The translations under genes and the position numbers were made by a program. The notes below the pieces were generated by a model, which saw nothing but the letters and a program-made list of their open reading frames with translations, was not told the DNA's origin and made no database searches. This document shows positions 47,068 to 55,702 of a DNA stretch of 64,000 nucleotides, piece by piece (within the stretch, counting starts at the first letter, position 1; each line of letters starts with the position of its first letter). The stretch is from JAEZJZ01 sp050949055 (lineage in GTDB: Bacteria > Bacillota > UBA994 > UBA5500), in NCBI GenBank assembly GCA_050949055.1, contig JBMNFA010000001.1:1042131-1106130 (forward strand), read 5' to 3'.

Positions 47068-47823
47068 CTACTGCTTGGCTCCACAATGGCCGCAAAACTT
47101 GGTCCCCACAGGGTTCTCGTGGCCGCAGGCATGGCACTTGGAGCTGGTTAACTCGATCATGGATGCTCCACAATGATTGCAGAAACGCACCCCTTGGGCG
47201 TTTTTAGCCTGGCATTTGGGGCAGATGGCTAGAGCCAAGGAAGCCCCACAATTGTTGCAGAATCGGCCGCTTCCGGCTGGCTTGCCGCAGGAAGGGCAGA
47301 CCGCCGTCTTCGACTCCAGTTCACCTGTCCAGACGGTGGCGACTTGCGCCGCCTCCTCGATATTCCGGCGCAAAGCTCCCGCCCGCGCGCGGGCCACCTC
47401 CACCTCCTGGCGCGGGGCACAGTCGGTGCAGAGCATCTCATCTTCGTTATAGCAGCTGTCGCAGACCCATCTGTTGCAACCATGGCAGCGGTGGAAATGC
47501 TGCTGCGCTTCCGCTTTGGCCCGTTCGAACGCCCGATCATGCTCCTTCTGCCACTCGGGGCTCATCCCGGTGAATCGTTCGGACAGGATGTCTCCACCCC
47601 GCTCCAACTGGCTCCCAAGGCTCCCCAGCCGGCCTCCCAGAATACCGCCCAAGGCACCCATACCCCGGGTTAAGCTGCGCAAGCCTTTGCTCTTCCTATA
47701 TGTCTCCGACTCCACAAACTTGCTGCGATATCCGTCCTGACAGACGTCGCAGTAGAAGGTGAACTGAAAGCCAGCTTCCGTGGAATTATCCTGGTAGTTG
47801 CGGGTAAACGATTGCAGTGCCAT
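47068..47823 (-). CDS. Multi-zinc-ribbon protein, 251 residues
   Basis: Cytoplasmic-looking protein with at least four or five Cys-pair zinc ribbons and no signal peptide. Residues 1-45 hold FQFTFYCDVCQDGY. A central helical part follows, then a cross-brace-like segment (HFHRCHGCNRWVCDSC, then MLCTDCAP). Three C-terminal double-zinc ribbons follow: CPSCGKPAGSGRFCNNCG, CPKCQAKNAQGVRFCNHCG and CHACGHENPVGTKFCGHCG. Zinc ribbons of this kind usually mediate protein or nucleic-acid contact. The start is three bases after the preceding zinc-ribbon gene, and AGGAGGG overlaps that gene's end, so translation is coupled. It is paralogous to the 90-residue protein upstream and precedes the giant surface-protein gene. 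Confidence 0.85.
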   Translation of the reverse strand: MALQSFTRNYQDNSTEAGFQFTFYCDVCQDGYRSKFVESETYRKSKGLRSLTRGMGALGGILGGRLGSLGSQLERGGDILSERFTGMSPEWQKEHDRAFERAKAEAQQHFHRCHGCNRWVCDSCYNEDEMLCTDCAPRQEVEVARARAGALRRNIEEAAQVATVWTGELESKTAVCPSCGKPAGSGRFCNNCGASLALAICPKCQAKNAQGVRFCNHCGASMIELTSSKCHACGHENPVGTKFCGHCGAKQ

Positions 47824-47826
47824 CCC

Positions 47827-48297
47827 TTAACCCTCCTGTACCTGTTTGGCCCCGCACTCACCACAGAAACGAGTGCCTGGCAGCAGTTCCACTCCGCACT
47901 GGTGGCAGCGGGCGGGACCCAGCTTCTGACCGCATTCCTGGCAGAAGCGGGCACCGTCCGGGTTGACATGGCCACATTCCTGGCAAGTGCGCTTCGCGTC
48001 TTGCGCCTGCTTTGCCCTTTCTTTCGCTTCCTGCTCCCGCTGGGCGCTGCGCAGCCTGTCCTCCGCTAGGGCTATATCTTGCTGTACCAGCCGCAGCTTA
48101 TCCTCCAAGTCAAGCCACTGGCCTGCTCCTTGGCGCAGTGCCTCCTTGCCGATCTGGGCGTAAAGCTCAAGTTCCCGCTTCCGCGATTCTTCCAGATCCG
48201 ATTGCGCGGTGATCAGTTGGACGTTGGGATCATCCTGAGGCATGAACCCGGTCAGCCCTTTGATCAGACCTCCAAATCCACCAAAACGATTAGCCAT
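47827..48297 (-). CDS. Coiled-coil protein with two zinc ribbons
   Basis: Protein of about 156 residues. ATG at 48,297 is preferred because GGGAGGGG lies upstream; an earlier TTG lies before that box. It opens with MANRFGGFGGLIKGLTGFM, a Gly-rich, possibly membrane-associating start. A coiled coil follows at about 25-95 (DLEESRKRELELYAQIGKEA and DIALAEDRLRSAQREQEAKE). Two double-zinc ribbons close the protein (CQECGHVNPDGARFCQECG and CHQCGVELLPGTRFCGECG). Middle gene of three in the zinc-ribbon set, tightly coupled to the next. The function is unknown. Confidence 0.82.
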   Translation of the reverse strand: MANRFGGFGGLIKGLTGFMPQDDPNVQLITAQSDLEESRKRELELYAQIGKEALRQGAGQWLDLEDKLRLVQQDIALAEDRLRSAQREQEAKERAKQAQDAKRTCQECGHVNPDGARFCQECGQKLGPARCHQCGVELLPGTRFCGECGAKQVQEG

Positions 48298-48393
48298 CTT
48301 GGCCGATCCCCTCCCTACTTTTTTCAAGAAATCGTTGTGGTCTCACACGCTGAGCAGTATCGTTACCGCTGTACACCAAAAGGAACGTATGGG

Positions 48394-48666
48394 CTAGCGG
48401 GCGCGAGGAGCGCAGATAGTACACTTCATGACATCCTCGTCGTAATGCTCGTCGCATACCCAGCGATGACAACTGGTGCAGCGGTTGAAATGCAGCCTGG
48501 CCTCCTGTTCCGCCAGGCGCAGACAGCTCTGTAGGCTGCCTGATGCGAACAGCGACACCGTATAGCTGTGGTTGCAGAGTGCGCAAAAGAAGGTGAAATG
48601 AAACCCCCCGGGTTCCTGGTCGGTCAGGCATTTAGCCGTAAACCGTGGCAGCGCTCTCCCATCCAT
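48394..48666 (-). CDS. Small Cys-rich zinc-binding protein, 90 residues
   Basis: ATG at 48,666 is chosen by the GGCAGGGTGA box. The upstream extension of the frame has no site and unlikely composition. The 90 residues contain FHFTFFCALCNHSY and HFNRCTSCHRWVCDEHYDED, then MKCTICAPRAR. Both segments align with the N-terminal half of the 251-residue protein two genes downstream, so the two share an ancestral domain. First gene of the zinc-ribbon/giant-protein operon. The role is unknown. A conserved Cys/His spacing suggests two zinc sites. Confidence 0.75.
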   Translation of the reverse strand: MDGRALPRFTAKCLTDQEPGGFHFTFFCALCNHSYTVSLFASGSLQSCLRLAEQEARLHFNRCTSCHRWVCDEHYDEDVMKCTICAPRAR

Positions 48667-48872
48667 GCCGTCACCCTGCCTTTCCCGTACAATTTGGCCA
48701 CGCGTTGTATTGCTTCTGGGTGCGGTCGACTTAATCAGACCAACTTGATAGAATAAACACAACTAGACACACTAATCCGTATTGTAAATTCTATAGCTAG
48801 AGACCTGGGCTGTAATCATCCTTGGGGTGATTTTGGGCGAAATGACCGGTGATTTTTGGGGGGATTGAGCAA

Positions 48873-50228
48873 ATGAAGCGAATTCCTGCCCTCTGGGTGG
48901 GGCTGGTGCTCCTGGCTGCGCTGCTGCCTGCCTGCTCGCTGCAGACTGGGCTGGAGCCGAGACAACCGATCACTCTCAACTTGTGGCACAATTTTGGAGG
49001 CCAGATGCAGGCGGCCATGGATGGATTGCTGCAGGATTTCAACTCTACGTTGGGCATGGAGAAGGGCATTATTGTCAACGTTACTTCCGTCGCCAGCTCC
49101 GCTTCCCTGCAGGCAAAGCTGGCCATGATCGCGGCTGGGGACCCAGGGGCACCGCAGATGCCGGATATCGCCACCTGCTACCCGGCCACAGCCGCTCTCT
49201 TGAGCGCCAAAGGCCTGCTGACCCCTTTGGACGACCATCTCACTGACCAGGAGCTGGCCGCTTATCTGCCCGAGTTCGTGGAGGAGGGGCGGCTGTCCGA
49301 CGGCCAGCTATACGTCTTCCCCTTCGCCAAGTCAACGGAAGTGCTGATTCTCAATCGCACCTTGTTCGAGCCGTTTGCTGCTGCTGTCGGCGTGGACATA
49401 GAGAGCCTGTCCACCTTCGAAGGCGTGGCGGAGGTCGCCCAGCGGTATTTCCAATGGTCCGGCGGCAAAGAGTTCTTAGCAGTCGACTCTATCTTCAACC
49501 TCTTCCAGCTGGGGATGGAACAGCTCGGGGAAAACCTGATCGATGAAGGAAAGCTGAATACAGAATCGCCGGCGTTCCGGCGTATTTGGAACACCACTTT
49601 GGAGCCAACACTGCGGGGCGGGTGTGCCATCTACCCCGGCTATTCCTCTGATTTAGCCAAGACCGGGGACGTGGTCTGCTCTTTGGGGTCTACAGCCGGC
49701 ATCCTGTTCTACGGCGATGAGATCATCCTCCCGGACAACACCCGGGTCCCGGTGGAGTACTCTGTCCTGCCTTACCCCGTCTTTTCCGAAGGCAAGAGTA
49801 TCGCTATTCAACGGGGTGGCGGCCTGGTTGTGGCCCGCTCCACCCCCGCCAAAGAAGCGGCCGCGGCGACTTTCCTCAAGTGGTTCACGTCACCGGAACA
49901 GAACATGCGCTTCGTAGCGGACACCGGCTACTTGCCGGTCACTCATTCTGCGTTTGCTCATCACCTGGAACGGGAAGCAAGAGAAAACCGTAACCCAAAC
50001 ATCAGAAGACTGCTGGAGACCGCTATGCACATGCATGAGGAATACAGTTTCTTCACCCCTACCCCCTTCGATGGCCTGAATGCGTTGGCCGAGAGGTTCA
50101 AGACCAATTTCTTAATCCTGGCAGAGCAAGGGCGGGCAGAGTACGTTCTATCCTCCGCGGACCGGGTCACGGCCTATGAGCGGGCCTCCGCAGGCCTGCT
50201 GGAGGAGTTCGTAGCCTCCCTGCGCTGA
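48873..50228 (+). CDS. Extracellular solute-binding lipoprotein (family 1, sugar type)
   Basis: ABC-type solute-binding lipoprotein of the family-1 (MalE-like) class, about 452 residues. ATG at 48,873 follows GGGGGATTGAG. The signal peptide MKRIPALWVGLVLLAALLPAC ends in a lipobox with Cys21 as the lipid anchor (quoted here as basic start plus LLPAC). Family features include ITLNLWHNFGG at the mature N-terminus, LYVFPFAKSTEVLILNRTLF and TPAKEAAAATFLKWFTSPEQ near the C-terminus. No permease or ATPase gene is adjacent. The next gene, 13 bases downstream, is a membrane regulator, so this protein may deliver ligand to a sensor rather than a transporter. Confidence 0.9.
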   Translation: MKRIPALWVGLVLLAALLPACSLQTGLEPRQPITLNLWHNFGGQMQAAMDGLLQDFNSTLGMEKGIIVNVTSVASSASLQAKLAMIAAGDPGAPQMPDIATCYPATAALLSAKGLLTPLDDHLTDQELAAYLPEFVEEGRLSDGQLYVFPFAKSTEVLILNRTLFEPFAAAVGVDIESLSTFEGVAEVAQRYFQWSGGKEFLAVDSIFNLFQLGMEQLGENLIDEGKLNTESPAFRRIWNTTLEPTLRGGCAIYPGYSSDLAKTGDVVCSLGSTAGILFYGDEIILPDNTRVPVEYSVLPYPVFSEGKSIAIQRGGGLVVARSTPAKEAAAATFLKWFTSPEQNMRFVADTGYLPVTHSAFAHHLEREARENRNPNIRRLLETAMHMHEEYSFFTPTPFDGLNALAERFKTNFLILAEQGRAEYVLSSADRVTAYERASAGLLEEFVASLR

Positions 50229-50241
50229 GAAAGGAACGCCT

Positions 50242-51867
50242 ATGCCTGCTGTATCACGTTTGGCGAAGAGTGCGAGGCTGTACTGGGAAGCCCTACGCCA
50301 GGCTAGGAAGCGAAGGGGCTGGCCTATGTTCTTGCGCCTATTCGGTTTCTTGCTCCTATTTCTAAATACGATCATGCTGGGAGTGCTGCTGGTGCTATCC
50401 AGCGCGGGGGTGTTTCAAGCTGACCCCTCCCATCATCGGGAGGTCTGGTCAGCAGAACTGGCCCGTGCAGCGCAAGAACTATATCAGGCCGGCGGGAACT
50501 GGTCGCTGCTCACCTCCAATCTGGCCGAGGATCTCTCGCTGACTATTTCCCGCAATCTGAAGATGAATGGCGGATCTCCCCGGGAGCTCCAGGCTACGCC
50601 CCATCTGCTGGAGCATCTGCTGGAGCTGGAACTGGGTGGGCTCAAAGGAGCGCTGGAGAAGTCCCGGGCCAGCGGCGTGTTCCTGCTGCTAGACGCCACC
50701 GTAAATCCCGACCTAGCTGGAGCGAAGAACTCCCGGGCTTGCATCTACTTGAAGAATATGGACCCCAACATAGTCAGCCGCAGCGAAGCCAACATCCAAT
50801 ACGGCTTTGGCCCCATGTCCATCGCCAGGAGAAACCAGCTGTATGTGCTGCCCCAATGGCAGATGGAGATGGATATCGGGGACCTGCCCTACTTGTCAGA
50901 AGTGATGACCGTCGCCCGCTCCTCGCAGCTACCCCTTTCCCGGCTCTATCGCTGGAGCCCGGCAGTTTGCCTTCCAAATAATGACGAACGAGTCTTACTC
51001 TGCGCCGCCCCTTTGGTGGCCGCTGACGGAACCGTCTTCGGGGCCGCCGGGTTTGTAGTCAGCGAGATGCTCTTCAAGCTCTCCTATGCCCCTTCCACCG
51101 GCATCTCAGGGCGCGCTTTTCGTGTCCTGGCACCGCTGGAAACAGAAACCCTGCAACTGTCCAACGGTTTGGTGGCCGACAGTGTTGGCGGCCTGCCAGA
51201 CCGAGCATGTATTTCTTTTCAAGTGAGCGGCCGGAAGGACGGATTTAACCGCTACCAACTTACCGCAGGGGAGCGCTACGCCGGATTGCATCAGTTGATC
51301 AGCTTTTACCCCCAGGATTCCGCCTACGCTGAGGAGAAGTGGGCACTGGCCCTGATGGCTCCGGAGCAGGATGTGGATGCCCTCTTGTCCGGTACAAACC
51401 GCGCCCTGGTCAGGCGGCTGGCCGCATTCACGCTGGCCAGCGTGAATGTGGCGATAGCGATCAGCCGCCGCTACATCCAACCCGTACTGCAGGCGTTAGA
51501 ACAGGCGAAGCACCCCCGCCCGAATGCCCAGACCAACATCCCCGAAATTGACGACTTGATCGCTTTCCTGGCGGCCCAAGATGCGCTGGAGCCGAGCGGA
51601 GAAGGGGGGGCAGCCACCACTGCGGCGGAACACTCCGCCCTCTACCGGGAGTTCGTAGCCAACATCGCCACTCTTTCACCCGCTGAACGAGCCGTCTTCG
51701 ACCTGTATGTGGAAGGCCTCACCGCCCGCGAGATCGCCGAGACCCTCTGCCTCTCGATCAACACCATCAAGACCCATAACCGGCGCATCTACGGAAAGCT
51801 GAACGTCACTTCCCGCAAAGAACTGCTGGTCTTCGTGAAGATGATGAAGGAGACAGGAGACGTGTAA
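50242..51867 (+). CDS. Membrane-spanning sensor with LuxR-type DNA-binding domain
   Basis: One-component transmembrane regulator of 541 residues. Helix one (FLRLFGFLLLFLNTIMLGVL) is near 30-50. An extracytoplasmic domain of about 340 residues follows, resembling a double-Cache sensor (ERVLLCAAPLVAADGTVFGAAGFVVSE near 255-280). A second hydrophobic segment lies near 395-410 (LAAFTLASVNVAIAI). The cytoplasmic part ends in a GerE/LuxR helix-turn-helix at about 477-535 (LSPAERAVFDLYVEGLTARE, then INTIKTHNRRIYGKLNV). AAAGGAACG precedes the ATG. It forms an operon with the lipoprotein 13 bases upstream. It probably transmits binding of the lipoprotein-ligand complex across the membrane to DNA. An insertion sequence begins 14 bases after its stop. 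Confidence 0.83.
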   Translation: MPAVSRLAKSARLYWEALRQARKRRGWPMFLRLFGFLLLFLNTIMLGVLLVLSSAGVFQADPSHHREVWSAELARAAQELYQAGGNWSLLTSNLAEDLSLTISRNLKMNGGSPRELQATPHLLEHLLELELGGLKGALEKSRASGVFLLLDATVNPDLAGAKNSRACIYLKNMDPNIVSRSEANIQYGFGPMSIARRNQLYVLPQWQMEMDIGDLPYLSEVMTVARSSQLPLSRLYRWSPAVCLPNNDERVLLCAAPLVAADGTVFGAAGFVVSEMLFKLSYAPSTGISGRAFRVLAPLETETLQLSNGLVADSVGGLPDRACISFQVSGRKDGFNRYQLTAGERYAGLHQLISFYPQDSAYAEEKWALALMAPEQDVDALLSGTNRALVRRLAAFTLASVNVAIAISRRYIQPVLQALEQAKHPRPNAQTNIPEIDDLIAFLAAQDALEPSGEGGAATTAAEHSALYREFVANIATLSPAERAVFDLYVEGLTAREIAETLCLSINTIKTHNRRIYGKLNVTSRKELLVFVKMMKETGDV

Positions 51868-52033
51868 CAGATGTGACAGGTGTATCCTCTCGGAGCTTCA
51901 AAGCAATAATTTCCATGCATGGAGGAAAACAACTGGGAAAGCGAGCTGCTCAAATGAGTAGAAGAGAGACTTCAGGCAGGTAGAAACGAAGGGCATGCCG
52001 AAGAAGCCTAGAAGCAACGAGAGTAGCTCGGGC

Positions 52034-53533
52034 TTAGGCTGACAGATGTGGGAAGAGAGGCATTAGTTCTTCAAGCTCCGTTCGTCGATGGACGTACCAA
52101 GCGTCAATGTGCTGGCACATCATGATGCCGTAAGTACGCATGTACCACATGCGAGAAGAACGATGCTGCCCAGACTGAAGCTTGTAGTCTCTTTTCTCAC
52201 GTTTGTTAGTGCGCTCGACGGAGGTGCGCCTCTTGTAGAGAAGGTTCCATTGATCCGAGTCGCGAGGAGGGTCCGTGAACAGTCTGGGATTGTCCTTGCG
52301 GTAGGTACGACACGTTTTCCCGTAACGGGCGGTGGTACAAGGAGTTGGGCAGTTGTGAGTCGTCCTGCCTGTCATTTTGGGACACAACCACTTGTCTACC
52401 ATGCGGGCACGATCTGAGCCATGATGCTTCATTTCCAGGCCAGCAGCGCAGATAGGCCTACCGTTATACGAGACTTTCAGATTGCGGATTGCTTTAGGGC
52501 TGGAGGAAGTGCGTAAGTTGAGATCAATCAATGGATTAATATGCTGGTCAAGCAACAAGTCATAGATGGGTTTGGCATCGTGCGCAGAGTCGAGCAAGAC
52601 TCTCTTCACCGTGCCCAAGGTGAAACGTTGCATGAACTCAACCGAGCTTAACACGAAGCTTACAGCATCGTGTCGGGAAGCAGGATACAGGCGCTGGTAC
52701 AACGGTAGATCATGAGGACTGTTGGCGGCGGTCAGGGTGTACATGTGGTACCCGTCGAAGTATTTCTCTCTCGAGCTATCCCAGCCGACGTCGCAGTCAG
52801 GCTGAGAATAGATGCGAGGGTGGTTGCAGTCAGCAAGGCCTTGGGCACGACAATTACAGGCAGGTTTGCTGCGGGGATATGCTGCGGTCTCTACAGGAGT
52901 ACCATCACCTGCGACGGCAAGAGACTTCGTATCCCCAAGCAAGCCAAGCGTAGCCGATACAGCTAGGAATTCAGACTGAAAGAGACCAAAAAGCCGATCT
53001 ATAGGCAATTGCGTCCGCTTCTCTGAATGCCGCTTCATCCAATTGACCAACCGTTTCACACGGCCTGGGGAAGATGTGTCAGCCTTTTGGCCTTTCCTCC
53101 CCTTCTTGGATTTGGGTCCTCTTCTCTGTATGGGAGAACGGATATTAGCGCTTGTGGCATTCCACAAGCGGGCAAAGAAGTCATAGAAGGTGCCGATTCC
53201 TGGCACACATCCAGGCTCAAAACCGCTCAAGATGGCATAAAGAGGGATTCTTTTCAGCTCACTTACCCAACCAGTAATGCTCATTTCTGGTTTAGTCGAT
53301 AGGAGCAGCAAGAAAGAGCGCAGCATAGAGGAAGGGTCGCGGGGTTTGGGACCGCGAAAGCCGTAGGAGTCACGCATCAAGGCGGTGACCCCGGGCAAAT
53401 CGGTAATCCAGAACTTGGTGAGAAGAGGCCAATCTTCACGAAGCAAAAGCAGTGGACTCCCCGAGTAGTACTGCCTCAATCGAGAGAGGACAGATTCTTG
53501 GTATTCTTGATGCGTAACAACGACGGGTTTCAT
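52034..53533 (-). CDS. DDE transposase, copy 1
   Basis: Transposase of 499 residues, of the IS4/IS5/IS1182-like DDE group. The N-terminal part (about 65-125) resembles the transposase DUF772 region (MLRSFLLLLSTKPEMSITGW). The catalytic residues read as D210 (AVAGDGTPVET), D315 (RVLLDSAHDA) and E440 (RRTSVERTNKREKRD). Two Cys clusters interrupt the RNase-H fold: C226, C228, C236 and C247, then C384, C395, C399 and C408; they may bind zinc. The frame is intact, so it may be active. It differs from copy 2 at about seven residues. Its ribosome binding site GGGGTGAT lies inside an RNA stem (see 53,539-53,597). Confidence 0.9.
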   Translation of the reverse strand: MKPVVVTHQEYQESVLSRLRQYYSGSPLLLLREDWPLLTKFWITDLPGVTALMRDSYGFRGPKPRDPSSMLRSFLLLLSTKPEMSITGWVSELKRIPLYAILSGFEPGCVPGIGTFYDFFARLWNATSANIRSPIQRRGPKSKKGRKGQKADTSSPGRVKRLVNWMKRHSEKRTQLPIDRLFGLFQSEFLAVSATLGLLGDTKSLAVAGDGTPVETAAYPRSKPACNCRAQGLADCNHPRIYSQPDCDVGWDSSREKYFDGYHMYTLTAANSPHDLPLYQRLYPASRHDAVSFVLSSVEFMQRFTLGTVKRVLLDSAHDAKPIYDLLLDQHINPLIDLNLRTSSSPKAIRNLKVSYNGRPICAAGLEMKHHGSDRARMVDKWLCPKMTGRTTHNCPTPCTTARYGKTCRTYRKDNPRLFTDPPRDSDQWNLLYKRRTSVERTNKREKRDYKLQSGQHRSSRMWYMRTYGIMMCQHIDAWYVHRRTELEELMPLFPHLSA

Positions 53534-53538
53534 AAAGC

Positions 53539-53597
53539 ATCACCCCAAACTTAGCCATTAAGGCAAATAATTCCTTCTGGCAAATTGTTGGGGTGAT
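53539..53597 (-). promoter_or_regulatory. RBS-sequestering hairpin before transposase copy 1
   Basis: Perfect 10-base arms ATCACCCCAA and TTGGGGTGAT, 39 bases apart. On the minus strand the second arm contains GGGGTGAT, the ribosome binding site ending six bases before the ATG. A possible promoter (TTGACT 53,606-53,611; ACAATT 53,583-53,588; spacer 17) would start transcripts after the first arm and leave the site free. Confidence 0.7.
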
Positions 53598-53942
53598 CCT
53601 GAAGAAGTCAAGTCTTTTTTTGATTTCTATTGTCTTATTTTTGTGGATTACCGAAAAACCTTGAGTGAATTTCCAGTTTGATGTGCGGAAAGGGCTACTT
53701 TCATCGCAAAAGAATGGGACGTAGCCGTCGCTCCCGGAGGTGTGGAAACTCGATAGCATCGAGTTCGGTAAATTCCGAGAATCTATACAAGTATCCTCTC
53801 GGAGTTTCGAAGCAATAATTTCCATGCATGGAGGAAAACAACTGGGAAAGCGAGCTGCTCAAATGAGTAGAAGAGAGACTTCAGGCAGGTAGAAACGAAG
53901 GGCATGCCGAAGAAGCCTAGAAGCAACGAGAGTAGCTCGGGC

Positions 53943-55442
53943 TTAGGCTGACAGATGTGGGAAGAGAGGCATTAGTTCTTCAAGCTCCGTTCGTCGATGG
54001 ACGTACCAAGCGTCAATGTGCTGGCACATCATGATGCCGTAAGTACGCATGTACCACATGCGAGAAGAACGATGCTGCCCAGACTGAAGCTTGTAGTCTC
54101 TTTTCTCACGTTTGTTAGTGCGCTCGACGGAGGTGCGCCTCTTGTAGAGAAGGTTCCATTGATCCGAGTCGCGAGGAGGGTCCGTGAACAGTCTGGGATT
54201 GTCCTTGCGGTAGGTACGACACGTTTTCCCGTAACGGGCGGTGGTACAAGGAGTTGGGCAGTTGTGAGTCGTCCTGCCTGTCATTCTGGGACACAACCAC
54301 TTGTCTACCATGCGGGCACGATCTGAGCCATGATGCTTCATTTCCAGGCCAGCAGCGCAGATAGGCCTACCGTTATACGAGACTTTCAGATTGCGAATTG
54401 CCTTAGGGCTGTCCGAAGTGCGTAAGTTGAGATCAATCAATGGATTAATATCCTGGTCAAGCAACAAGTCATAGATGGGTTTGGCATCGTGCGCAGAGTC
54501 GAGCAAGACTCTCTTCACCGTGCCCAAGGTGAAACGTTGCATGAACTCAACCGAGCTTAACACGAAGCTTACAGCATCGTGTCGGGAAGCAGGATACAGG
54601 CGCTGGTACAACGGTAGATCATGAGGACTGTTGGCTGCAGTCAGGGTGTACATGTGGTACCCGTCGAAGTATTTCTCTCTCGAGCTATCCCAGCCGACGT
54701 CGCAGTCAGGCTGAGAATAGATGCGAGGGTGGTTGCAGTTAGCAAGGCCTTGGGCACGACAATTACAGGCAGGTTTGCTGCGGGGATACGCTGCGGTCTC
54801 TACAGGAGTACCATCACCTGCGACGGCAAGAGACTTCGTATCCCCAAGCAAGCCAAGCGTAGCCGATACAGCTAGGAATTCAGACTGAAAGAGACCAAAA
54901 AGCCGATCTATAGGCAATTGCGTCCGCTTCTCTGAATGCCGCTTCATCCAATTGACCAACCGTTTCACACGGCCTGGGGAAGATGTGTCAGCCTTTTGGC
55001 CTTTCCTCCCCTTCTTGGATTTGGGTCCTCTTCTCTGTATGGGAGAACGGATATTAGCGGTTGTGGCATTCCACAAGCGGGCAAAGAAGTCATAGAAGGT
55101 GCCGATTCCTGGAACACATCCAGGCTCAAAACCGCTCAAGATGGCATAAAGAGGGATTCTTTTCAGCTCACTTACCCAACCAGTAATGCTCATTTCTGGT
55201 TTAGTCGATAGGAGCAGCAAGAAAGAGCGCAGCATAGAGGAAGGGTCGCGGGGTTTGGGACCGCGAAAGCCGTAGGAGTCACGCATCAAGGCGGTGACCC
55301 CGGACAAATCGGTAATCCAGAACTTGGTGAGAAGAGGCCAATCTTCACGAAGCAAAAGCAGTGGACTCCCCGAGTAGTACTGCCTCAATCGAGTGAGGAC
55401 AGATTCTTGGTATTCTTGATGCGTAACAACGACGGGTTTCAT
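53943..55442 (-). CDS. DDE transposase, copy 2
   Basis: Same 499-residue transposase as copy 1, with intact D210, D315, E440 and both Cys clusters. Differences seen relative to copy 1: S17T, P47S, S128T, D235N, H331D, S344D and K386R. None touches the catalytic triad. At about 98.6% identity the copies are close but not identical, so either the duplication is not brand new or two related copies came together. The upstream hairpin over the ribosome binding site is kept base for base in its arms. Confidence 0.9.
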   Translation of the reverse strand: MKPVVVTHQEYQESVLTRLRQYYSGSPLLLLREDWPLLTKFWITDLSGVTALMRDSYGFRGPKPRDPSSMLRSFLLLLSTKPEMSITGWVSELKRIPLYAILSGFEPGCVPGIGTFYDFFARLWNATTANIRSPIQRRGPKSKKGRKGQKADTSSPGRVKRLVNWMKRHSEKRTQLPIDRLFGLFQSEFLAVSATLGLLGDTKSLAVAGDGTPVETAAYPRSKPACNCRAQGLANCNHPRIYSQPDCDVGWDSSREKYFDGYHMYTLTAANSPHDLPLYQRLYPASRHDAVSFVLSSVEFMQRFTLGTVKRVLLDSAHDAKPIYDLLLDQDINPLIDLNLRTSDSPKAIRNLKVSYNGRPICAAGLEMKHHGSDRARMVDKWLCPRMTGRTTHNCPTPCTTARYGKTCRTYRKDNPRLFTDPPRDSDQWNLLYKRRTSVERTNKREKRDYKLQSGQHRSSRMWYMRTYGIMMCQHIDAWYVHRRTELEELMPLFPHLSA

Positions 55443-55447
55443 AAAGC

Positions 55448-55506
55448 ATCACCCCAAACTTAGTCATTAAGGAACATAATTCCTTCTGACAAATTGTTGG
55501 GGTGAT
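55448..55506 (-). promoter_or_regulatory. RBS-sequestering hairpin before transposase copy 2
   Basis: The same arms, ATCACCCCAA and TTGGGGTGAT, as in copy 1. The loop between them carries several base changes and a one-base difference in spacing. Conservation of the arms but not the loop supports a structural role. Confidence 0.7.
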
Positions 55507-55702
55507 CCTGAAGAAGTCAAGTCTTTTCTTGATTTTTATTGTCTTATTTTTGTGGATTACTGAAAACATTGAGTGAATTTCCAATTTGATGTGCGGAAAG
55601 GGCTACTTTCATCGCAAAAGAATGGGACGTAGCCGTCGCTCCCGGAGGTGTGGAAACTCGATAGCATCGAGTTCGATAAATTCCGAGAATCTATACAATA
55701 CA

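Larger units (their letters stand above)
51882..53790. mobile_element. Insertion sequence, copy 1 of a head-to-tail pair
   Basis: A 1,909-base unit repeated immediately afterwards. Left end GTATCCTCTCGGAG and right end (complement) GTATAGATTCTCGGA form an imperfect terminal inverted repeat. The right end is followed by AA before copy 2 begins. It carries one transposase gene on the minus strand. No target-site duplication was found around the pair. Confidence 0.85.
53791..55698. mobile_element. Insertion sequence, copy 2 of a head-to-tail pair
   Basis: A 1,908-base unit, nearly identical to copy 1, in the same orientation and directly abutting it. It has the same ends and the same internal hairpin. 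It is followed by TACAGCGGGACG, the start of a GGGACG-type palindrome. Confidence 0.85.
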
